Shown here one piece after another: positions 52,409-59,260 of a stretch of 64,000 nt of DNA. The DNA is taken from positions 41,614 through 105,613 of the IMG/VR virus record IMGVR_UViG_3300025120_014919; one strand, written 5' to 3'. Under the pieces are notes generated by a model, which was not told where the DNA came from, searched no databases, and saw nothing but the letters and a program-made list of their open reading frames with translations. A program made the position numbers and the translations under genes. This stretch comes from a virus. Position 1 is the first letter of the stretch, and each line of letters begins with the position of its first letter.

Positions 52409-52788
52409 ACATACACGACATAATAAAATATATAAAATCTTTGAATCGTGTTGGGTGCAGTGCTTTTAAGTTTATATCACAAACAGAGTTAATTAATCAA
52501 TATAGAAATACTGACTTTACACTTGTAGAAGATTTAAGCTATGATTCAAAATTAGTTAATTGGGAAAATATAAAAGATTATTCACCCAATATTACGTTAA
52601 AAATAGATAGGAAAATAAAAGATAAAAAGTTAAATTTATATTATAAGAATGTTGTTTATAATGACGTATTAAAAAATCCGGTAGTTATAGGCCACCAGGG
52701 GTTAGTAATTGATGGTTATCACAGATTAAAAAATATACAAATTAATAAATTAAGTTTTAATGCTTGGATAGCGACTAATTATAAATAA
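52396..52788 (+). CDS. ParB-like-fold protein between fibre genes
   Basis: 130 aa. The C-terminal part contains NPVVIGHQGLVIDGYHRLKN, which fits the DG-x-HR motif of the ParB/Srx-like nucleotide-binding fold (residues 106-110). The N-terminal 90 residues are not recognised. Known members bind CTP or ATP or cut DNA; here the protein overlaps a tail fibre gene by 13 nt, so a role in fibre modification, such as nucleotidylation, is conceivable. Function unknown. Confidence 0.6.
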   Translation: MVRLNIHDIIKYIKSLNRVGCSAFKFISQTELINQYRNTDFTLVEDLSYDSKLVNWENIKDYSPNITLKIDRKIKDKKLNLYYKNVVYNDVLKNPVVIGHQGLVIDGYHRLKNIQINKLSFNAWIATNYK

Positions 52789-52806
52789 CTAATATAGATA
52801 ATATAG

Positions 52807-52814
52807 ACTAAATA
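52807..52814 (+). promoter_or_regulatory. Late promoter box of fibre paralogue B
   Basis: ACTAAATA, 5 nt before ATG 52820. Confidence 0.55.
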
Positions 52815-52819
52815 ATAAT

Positions 52820-54640
52820 ATGGCCGTAGGATTAACAAATAAATGTATAAACGCAACTTACCAAGGTTTAATAAAAACATGCGATAATCTAGTTTTACCC
52901 GCCGATGGGCAAGTACTTTTAACAGATGGACAAGGCACTGAGTCTAGCCTTAGTATTGGTAAAGCCAATAATGGTATTAGCGTACTTGGAGTTTCAACAT
53001 TGTGCGGTAATATCACGCAAGAAGGTTCAAGCACCACAACGTTAAAAGCTACTACTATCACTGGTGCAGGTACAGTATGCGGTGCTACACTTTTATGCAA
53101 TAGTGCTGAAGTTTGCTGCGCGCTTACTACACATGCTAATAATACTTTTTGCGGAGAATGTACATTTGTAGAAAAAAGAGCTGCTATAGGTTCTAATACT
53201 AATGCTGATGACTCTACAATTTTAACTGTAAAATCAACGTGTGAAGATTGTTCAGCTGTTACTTTAATAGGTAACGGTGTTAGCCCCCATATACGATTAT
53301 TTGAGGAAGGGGCAGGAACATGTTTTGCAGTAGGGTTGGATAGTAATGATTCTAATAAATTTAAAATTGTTAATGGCCCGACAATGAGTCAAAATAATGC
53401 AATAGTTATAACAGCAGGTGGTAAAGTAGGTATTAATAACTCACCATTAGCAACTTCAGAAGAATTTAATGTTTGCGGTAATTCTTTATTTTCAGGCAAT
53501 ACCACCATTTGCGATTCAGCTTTAAAATTAACTAGAGATTCATCTATAGAAGTTTCTAACGGTACAGGTAATGTCGGTGAATTTATAGGAAAAACGACAG
53601 CAGGTCGTTTAACATGGCAAAGCCCAGGTGGTGGTGCAAATTGCACTGGTAATATATGTAGCGGTACTACAGTATCTCCAAACATATTACCGAAATTTCA
53701 AGACCCTGGAGGAGGAATCACAACTTCATGTACTTTAACAGATAGTAATATAAGTGATGATGGTACTACAGTCTTAGTACAACAACAATTGAATGTAGGT
53801 GGCAACACTTCGTTTATAGGAAGTGCTCACTTTTTAAGTACTTTAAAAGATGAAACTGCTGGTAACGGGGTAAATGGTCAAGTTTTAACTTCTACTGGAA
53901 GTGGAATAAAATGGACAAATTGCAATACTAGTGCAGGTTCATTAGAAGTTCAAAGTACTTTTAATGTAACAGGTGGTCTTACAGGTGTACCACAAAGTTT
54001 TAACGGTACACAAGACGTTAATATTCCTGTTAATGCAATAAATGCTGCATGTTTAAAATCAGGATTAGTACCACAAGCTAGATTACCTGACATTAATGCA
54101 TGTCAATTACAAAGTCTAAATTTATCATCACCTGGTAATAGATTTAATGTTATCACGCATGTTGAAAATGACGGTTCAATGGAAATAGGAAGATTTATCG
54201 ACTTTCATTTAGATACGACGAGCTCATCTAATTGCAACGCAAGTATACAATTATTCGATAACAATAGAATGCATTTTACCGGAGCGAATGTTTCAGAATT
54301 CCAATTTGATGGTAACGTGTGCTCAACCAAAGATATTATAGCTTTTACAACATCTGATAAAAATCTTAAAAAGGATTTAAGTTGCATAACTAATAGTAAT
54401 AACATTATTAATAATTTAAATTCATATTGCTTTAAATATAATGAAAAATCTGGTAGAAATAATGAATTAGGTATCGGTTTTATTGCTCAAGAAGTTGAAG
54501 AAGTATTACCAAGAGCTGTCCAAACTAGAGAAGATGGTAGTCTTGCAGTTGATTACTTACAATTTATACCAATTCTTTCAGAAGAAATTAAAAGATTAAA
54601 TTCAAAAATAGAAGAATTAGAATCTAAGATAGGCAATTAA
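52820..54640 (+). CDS. Tail fibre with C-terminal S74 self-cleaving chaperone (paralogue B)
   Basis: 606 aa. Same layout as the 42734 gene: N-terminus ATYQGLIKTCDNLVLPADGQ, Cys-rich beta body (about 24 Cys), then a conserved segment LPDINACQLQSLNLSS and an S74 chaperone (TTSDKNLKKDL with Ser and Lys; GFIAQEVEEVLPRAVQTREDGS). The middle third differs from paralogue A. Probably an alternative receptor-binding fibre. Stop interlocked with the convergent lectin-like gene (TTAA). Confidence 0.88.
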   Translation: MAVGLTNKCINATYQGLIKTCDNLVLPADGQVLLTDGQGTESSLSIGKANNGISVLGVSTLCGNITQEGSSTTTLKATTITGAGTVCGATLLCNSAEVCCALTTHANNTFCGECTFVEKRAAIGSNTNADDSTILTVKSTCEDCSAVTLIGNGVSPHIRLFEEGAGTCFAVGLDSNDSNKFKIVNGPTMSQNNAIVITAGGKVGINNSPLATSEEFNVCGNSLFSGNTTICDSALKLTRDSSIEVSNGTGNVGEFIGKTTAGRLTWQSPGGGANCTGNICSGTTVSPNILPKFQDPGGGITTSCTLTDSNISDDGTTVLVQQQLNVGGNTSFIGSAHFLSTLKDETAGNGVNGQVLTSTGSGIKWTNCNTSAGSLEVQSTFNVTGGLTGVPQSFNGTQDVNIPVNAINAACLKSGLVPQARLPDINACQLQSLNLSSPGNRFNVITHVENDGSMEIGRFIDFHLDTTSSSNCNASIQLFDNNRMHFTGANVSEFQFDGNVCSTKDIIAFTTSDKNLKKDLSCITNSNNIINNLNSYCFKYNEKSGRNNELGIGFIAQEVEEVLPRAVQTREDGSLAVDYLQFIPILSEEIKRLNSKIEELESKIGN

Positions 54641-55449
54641 CCTGAAACGGTACCTGAAAAGGTTATATCTTTAATAGGTAATTTCAATTTACCGCTATAG
54701 GCTATACCAAATTTAACCCTATAAGGTATAATTGAAGGGTCTAATCCTGTATTAAAAGTAAATACATTAGTATACTCATCAAAAATATTGTTTCTAAAAT
54801 CTAACTGATAAGTGGTTAGATTATTGCTAAATCTAATTCTAATATTTTTATTTTTAGTATTAAAATTAAACAACTCACTTTCATCTAATACCTTTGTAGT
54901 TAAATGCTGATAAGTTGTATCACCGCTAACTCTTAATGTAATAGATTTAGGACTTCTTTCTGTAAGGCCAGTAGACACATCTCTAAATTTAGTTGATAAG
55001 CAATAACCACCTGATAAATCTATAGCTAAAGAGGCAATATGCCCGGACATATTAACTGAAGTAGTTTCTAAATGATCTGTTGGTGATAATAAACCTAAAC
55101 CATCTCCTGCTGAACCGTGGGTCATTAATGTATCAATCCCATGCCCGGCTGGATCTGCATCAGAGTCAATAAGAAAAAATACTATACCATCTCTATAAAA
55201 ATTATAACTATCAATATCAACCCCTATATTTCTATTACTTGGAAAAAGACCATCAGGTTCTTCACCTTGTATATATAAGTTTTCCGGGCTTGAACTATCG
55301 ATATTATTTTCACCAAGAATATTAATATCAATCTCAGGTATATTAACCGATACATATATATCATCCTGAGGGTCAAAAGATGAAAGCTCCGGGTTAAACA
55401 CAACTCTATTATGTTTACTTAATGACATTGAATCGTACGATACACTCAT
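54637..55449 (-). CDS. L-type-lectin-like adhesin
   Basis: 270 aa. The middle part DGIVFFLIDSDADPAGHGIDT, followed by a Gly-rich GSAGDGLGLLS loop and GGYCLSTKFRD, resembles the metal-binding core of legume/L-type lectins (DGFAFFL ... GGxLGL). The C-terminal 90 residues are beta-rich. No signal peptide, as expected for a virion protein. It may bind host glycans. Late box 5 nt upstream; monocistronic or followed by read-through. Confidence 0.6.
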   Translation of the reverse strand: MSVSYDSMSLSKHNRVVFNPELSSFDPQDDIYVSVNIPEIDINILGENNIDSSSPENLYIQGEEPDGLFPSNRNIGVDIDSYNFYRDGIVFFLIDSDADPAGHGIDTLMTHGSAGDGLGLLSPTDHLETTSVNMSGHIASLAIDLSGGYCLSTKFRDVSTGLTERSPKSITLRVSGDTTYQHLTTKVLDESELFNFNTKNKNIRIRFSNNLTTYQLDFRNNIFDEYTNVFTFNTGLDPSIIPYRVKFGIAYSGKLKLPIKDITFSGTVSG

Positions 55450-55453
55450 AAAA

Positions 55454-56263
55454 TTATTTAATTAAAAAAAATAGTTTAATATAGTCAATTATTTCTTGCA
55501 TTTTTTCTTTTGATATTACTTTTTCAAACTCATCAATAACGTCATCGTATTTTTCACCTAGTTCTATTCTACCAGCTACATAATTATTAAACCTATCTTC
55601 GTATGTGTTATTAAAAGGTATACCATGCGGTCTACCAAATCTATGTAACCATTTAAAGTTTTTAACACAAATACATCTACCTCCTTTTTTTCTGTACTTA
55701 TTATGTATGTAGTATTCCTCTCCACCAAAACCTTTAAATATTTCATTAAAGCCGATCCATTCATTTTTTTTACATGAAAAAACTCCCATTCCTTGCGCTG
55801 GTATTTCTTGATAAGATTTATTAATTTTTATATTATCCCACTTACCGAAAAAATAAGACCCCCACTCTTGTTTTAAATAATTACTTTCATTTTTTAAATC
55901 ATCTAACAATAGAGGTCCTTGTACCAAATCGAAAGGTTTGTGGTAATTATCGTAAAAATCTTTTAACGCGTCAAAACTTTTCAAAGGAAATAAAACATGA
56001 CAATCACATACAACTACTATATCATTTGAAGCATATTTAAATATTTCACCTTTAACCGCGGTACTAGTTTTCTTATTATATGTGTAGTATTTTATCTTAT
56101 TTGACGTACTAGCTAACTGTTTACAAAGCTCAGAATGTTTAGACGTTGGGTTATTATCTACTATTATAATTTCTGTAACTAACGGATGGTATAATTGTAA
56201 ACTTTGAATAGTAAAATATACCCCATCATAATCATCATAAGTACACATTCCTACGGTAAACAT
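55454..56263 (-). CDS. Family 2 (GT-A) glycosyltransferase-like protein
   Basis: 269 aa from ATG 56263. A longer frame from 56332 adds a 23-residue hydrophobic stretch, but it is rejected because a late box ends 5 nt before 56263 and MFTVGMCTYDDYDGVYFTI is the natural GT-A start. EIIIVDNNPTS near 35 and VVVCDCHVLF near 85 (DxD-like DCH) are GT2 landmarks. Transfers a sugar from a nucleotide donor; target could be virion protein or host polysaccharide. Late timing favours virion or exit-stage glycan. Confidence 0.8.
   Translation of the reverse strand: MFTVGMCTYDDYDGVYFTIQSLQLYHPLVTEIIIVDNNPTSKHSELCKQLASTSNKIKYYTYNKKTSTAVKGEIFKYASNDIVVVCDCHVLFPLKSFDALKDFYDNYHKPFDLVQGPLLLDDLKNESNYLKQEWGSYFFGKWDNIKINKSYQEIPAQGMGVFSCKKNEWIGFNEIFKGFGGEEYYIHNKYRKKGGRCICVKNFKWLHRFGRPHGIPFNNTYEDRFNNYVAGRIELGEKYDDVIDEFEKVISKEKMQEIIDYIKLFFLIK
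55455..55462 (-). promoter_or_regulatory. Late promoter box of the lectin-like gene
   Basis: Reverse-strand ATTAAATA ending 5 nt before ATG 55449, overlapping the end of the glycosyltransferase gene. Confidence 0.55.
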
Positions 56264-56268
56264 AATGA

Positions 56269-56276
56269 TATTTAGA
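56269..56276 (-). promoter_or_regulatory. Late promoter box of the glycosyltransferase gene
   Basis: Reverse-strand TCTAAATA ending 5 nt before ATG 56263. Confidence 0.55.
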
Positions 56277-56282
56277 AATAAG

Positions 56283-56310
56283 TTGATAATATTCAATATT
56301 AAGTTATAAT
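56283..56310 (+). promoter_or_regulatory. Sigma70-like promoter of the GMP reductase operon
   Basis: TTGATA at 56283-56288 and TATAAT at 56305-56310, spaced 16 nt, ending 8 nt before ATG 56319. Divergent from the late box of the glycosyltransferase. Confidence 0.65.
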
Positions 56311-56318
56311 ATATATAT

Positions 56319-56516
56319 ATGAGTAAGTACAATGCTATACGAGAGCAATTGCGGGTAGAAGTAGATAAAAAACAACAAGGTACAGTCGATACCGTTTTAA
56401 GAGATATAGAACTAAGACATAGCCAAGATGATTTTTGTGAACAGTATGTAAAGTTACAAGATGTAGGCTTCAGTCCATACGATTGTTTAATTGCATATAT
56501 GAAAGGTATAAAATAA
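56319..56516 (+). CDS. Small hypothetical protein upstream of GMP reductase
   Basis: 65 aa, charged helical N-terminus (REQLRVEVDKKQQGTVDTVLRDIE) and a C-terminal DVGFSPYDCLIAYMKG. Its TAA overlaps the next ATG as TAATG, so it is translationally coupled to the enzyme. Not recognised. Confidence 0.6.
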   Translation: MSKYNAIREQLRVEVDKKQQGTVDTVLRDIELRHSQDDFCEQYVKLQDVGFSPYDCLIAYMKGIK

Positions 56517-57535
56517 TGAATACAGCTTATAGTTACAAAGATATAGTATTACAACCTGCTTACTCGGAAATTAGATCAAGATCATCTTTAGATGTATCGG
56601 TAAAGTTTTTAGGTAAAACATTTGAAAGTGCTGCTATACCAGCTAATATGAAATGCACTATTGATTTTAATAAAGCAAAAGAGTTAAGTGAAGCTGGTTA
56701 TTTTTATGTACTGCATAGATTCTACGATTACGAAGATATTATAGATTGGATGGTCGAAAACAAAGATATGAGAACTATTTCAATATCTGTTGGAGTAAAT
56801 AAAAAGGATCGAGATTTTATTGATAAGATTGTAGAAAAAGATATAGGTGTAGATTTTATTACTATTGATGTAGCCCATGGTCATCATGTGCTAGTGAAGA
56901 ATATGATTACATACATCAATAATAAATTAAGTGTCAATGTTATTGCAGGTAATGTAGGTACTTACCAGGCAGCTAAAGACTTATATGATTGGGGAGCTGA
57001 TGCAGTTAAAATTGGATTATCGATGGGTAAGAGCTGTACTACGTATAACTGTACAGGTGTAGGTACCCCGATGTTCAGTGCAGTCTCATCTATTGCTAGA
57101 AAGAAATTTAGTAAGTATGTAGTTCATAAGCAAGGCGGTTTAGCTGGTGAATATAAAGAGATATCAATACCTGTTATTGCTGACGGTCAGATTAGAGAAG
57201 TAGGTGACGTATGTAAAGCATTAGTTGCAGGAGCTAATATGGTAATGATTGGTAGTGAGTTTGCAAAGTGTGAAGATAGCCCTGCTGACATTATAGGAGG
57301 ACCTGCAATGGGTAATACTAATAAGAAAGTTTTTTATGGTAGTGCCTCATCAACAAATAAAGGTCATCAGGGTTTTGTAGAAGGTCAGACAGTATATATG
57401 GATATGAGAAACGAGACTTACATACAATATTTTAATAGGTTAAATCAAGGTATTCAAAGTTGTATGAGTTATGCGGGGATTGAAAATATTTTTGAGTTAA
57501 TACATATGGATTTTCAAGTACATACCAATAATTAA
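56516..57535 (+). CDS. GMP reductase / IMP dehydrogenase family enzyme
   Basis: 339 aa from ATG 56516 (a longer frame from 56483 would lie in the upstream gene). TIM-barrel landmarks: AIPANMKCTIDF, TIDVAHGHH, VIAGNVGTY, and the active-site loop GKSCTTYNCTGVGTP with Cys174. No CBS domain, and length near bacterial GuaC (347), favour GMP reductase, which converts GMP to IMP with NADPH. It may help rebalance purines from degraded host RNA toward an AT-rich genome (adenine via IMP). IMP dehydrogenase activity cannot be excluded. Confidence 0.87.
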   Translation: MNTAYSYKDIVLQPAYSEIRSRSSLDVSVKFLGKTFESAAIPANMKCTIDFNKAKELSEAGYFYVLHRFYDYEDIIDWMVENKDMRTISISVGVNKKDRDFIDKIVEKDIGVDFITIDVAHGHHVLVKNMITYINNKLSVNVIAGNVGTYQAAKDLYDWGADAVKIGLSMGKSCTTYNCTGVGTPMFSAVSSIARKKFSKYVVHKQGGLAGEYKEISIPVIADGQIREVGDVCKALVAGANMVMIGSEFAKCEDSPADIIGGPAMGNTNKKVFYGSASSTNKGHQGFVEGQTVYMDMRNETYIQYFNRLNQGIQSCMSYAGIENIFELIHMDFQVHTNN

Positions 57536-57539
57536 TAGT

Positions 57540-58439
57540 ATGAGTAAAACCAATTACGTTATTTTTAACCCTGAAGGAGGGCTTGGTAAAATAATTGCTT
57601 CAACAGCAATAATAAAGTTCATTCAGAAAAAATACCCAGATCATAAAATAGTAGTTATAACGCCTTGGGCTGAAATGTTTTTAAATAACCCTAGAGTTGA
57701 TAGAGTTTTTAAATCAGGTAATCATCCATATTTTTATAAGGACTATATTGAAGGTAGAGAGAGTGTTGTACTAAAAGGTGAACCTTATTTTAACACTGAA
57801 CACTTATATAGTAAACAACATTTAGTTGAATCTTGGTGTGCTCTTCATGATTTACCATTCGATGGAGATATAAAACCAGAGTTATATTTTAATATAGCTG
57901 AAAAAGATTATTATGGAAATAATATTTCAGCTGATAAACCTATTCTTTTATTGCAAACTAATGGAGGACCTTATGATGATGCTAAACAATATTCATGGAC
58001 CAGAGATATACCACAATCTCAGTCGCAAATTTTAGTAAATGAATTACAAAATCAATATAGTATTTTCCACGTATGTAGAAAAAACTCACCTCATTTAAAA
58101 GGGGTAGAAAGAATTGATCAAGTAGATAATAAAAGAACATTTTTATCTTTATTGTTTAAATCACAAAAGCGTTTATTAATTGACAGTTGCATTCAGCATG
58201 CTGCAGCTGCTTTTGAATTACCATCGACTGTTTGTTGGGTAGGTACATCACCAGATGTGTTCGGCTATAAAATTCATAACAATATATTACCTGAATCGAA
58301 AATAGTATCTGAAACTGGTGGTAGAATGATAGATAGTTTATTTTTCGATCATGATTTTAATGGCCCTGAGCATGAATACCCTTTTGAAGATTATGGTATA
58401 TTTAACCTGCAGAAGGTTTATGATAGTATTGTCAAATGA
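57540..58439 (+). CDS. Glycosyltransferase family 9-like (heptosyltransferase-type) protein
   Basis: 299 aa. N-terminus FNPEGGLGKIIASTAIIKFIQKKYPD fits the GT9 start (G-x-G/LGD and promoter-independent helix), then VVITPWAEMFLNNPRVDRVF, and a C-terminal half with SCIQHAAAAFELPSTVCWVGTSPDVFG, the donor-site region of heptosyltransferase-like GT-B enzymes. ATGA-type overlap with the sulfotransferase. Could add a sugar to LPS core or another surface glycan. Confidence 0.78.
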   Translation: MSKTNYVIFNPEGGLGKIIASTAIIKFIQKKYPDHKIVVITPWAEMFLNNPRVDRVFKSGNHPYFYKDYIEGRESVVLKGEPYFNTEHLYSKQHLVESWCALHDLPFDGDIKPELYFNIAEKDYYGNNISADKPILLLQTNGGPYDDAKQYSWTRDIPQSQSQILVNELQNQYSIFHVCRKNSPHLKGVERIDQVDNKRTFLSLLFKSQKRLLIDSCIQHAAAAFELPSTVCWVGTSPDVFGYKIHNNILPESKIVSETGGRMIDSLFFDHDFNGPEHEYPFEDYGIFNLQKVYDSIVK

Positions 58440-59260
58440 AAGTAATTTTTAACTCTTCCATGCCTCGAGCATGTAGTACTTTATTACAAAATATATTTGC
58501 TCAAAACCCTGCTTTTTATGCTACACCAACAGATGGGCTTTTAGAGCTTTTAGAAGGAGCAAGACAACGATTTACAGATAGTGTTGAATTTAAAGCAGCA
58601 GTAGATCAAGATTTAGCATTACAATCTTGGCGTAATTTCTGTAAAGGTGGTTTCGAAGGGTATTGTAATACATTAACTGATAAACCATTTATTATTTTAA
58701 AAGGTAGAGGTTGGAAAGGTAATATTAGTTGGGTAGAAAATTTCTTAAGTGAAAAACCTGTAATTTTTTGCATGGTAAGAAATTTAAAAAGTATAGCAGC
58801 ATCATTTGAAAAATTACATAGAAAGAATCCAGATAAAACTTCCCAGTGGTTAATAAATTATGAAAACAGAGGTACTACTGTATATAAAAGAGTTGATATG
58901 TATTTAAATAACATACCTGTAAGTATTAGTCTAGATAGAATACAAGAGATACATGAAATGGGTTCAGAACAAAAAATAATGTTTATACGTGCTGAAGACC
59001 TTGCTTCTAAACCTGATGAAATAATGAATGAAATTTATGATATTTTAGGTTTAGAAAGATATAATCATAACTTTAATAATATCGAGCAAATTACAAAAGA
59101 AAACGACGTAATACATGCCCTAGATAATGACTTACACACTATTAGAAATAAAGTAGAACCTTTAATAGATAACTATCAAGAAATTATTGGTTTAGATGGA
59201 TGTAAGTATATAGATGATAATTATAGATGGTACCAAGAAAAGTTCGGGTATATTGATTAA
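58436..59260 (+). CDS. Sulfotransferase-like protein
   Basis: 274 aa. The N-terminal NSSMPRACSTLLQNIFAQNP fits the 5' phosphosulfate-binding loop (S-R-S/A-G-ST-L type) and FCMVRNLKSIAASFEKLHRK the 3' phosphate-binding R-x6-S region of PAPS-dependent sulfotransferases; IMFIRAEDLASKPDEIMNEIYDILGL is the typical C-terminal helix. It probably transfers sulfate to a glycan. Its stop interlocks with that of the convergent giant fibre (TTAA). Confidence 0.8.
   Translation: MKVIFNSSMPRACSTLLQNIFAQNPAFYATPTDGLLELLEGARQRFTDSVEFKAAVDQDLALQSWRNFCKGGFEGYCNTLTDKPFIILKGRGWKGNISWVENFLSEKPVIFCMVRNLKSIAASFEKLHRKNPDKTSQWLINYENRGTTVYKRVDMYLNNIPVSISLDRIQEIHEMGSEQKIMFIRAEDLASKPDEIMNEIYDILGLERYNHNFNNIEQITKENDVIHALDNDLHTIRNKVEPLIDNYQEIIGLDGCKYIDDNYRWYQEKFGYID

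Noticed and set aside
42734-54640. Diversity-generating retroelement acting on the fibre genes
   Set aside because: No reverse transcriptase frame and no template/variable repeat pair with A-specific changes is visible.
56264-56332. N-terminal extension of the GT2 glycosyltransferase with a hydrophobic segment
   Set aside because: It would overlap the late box and the divergent promoter, and the family start aligns with ATG 56263.
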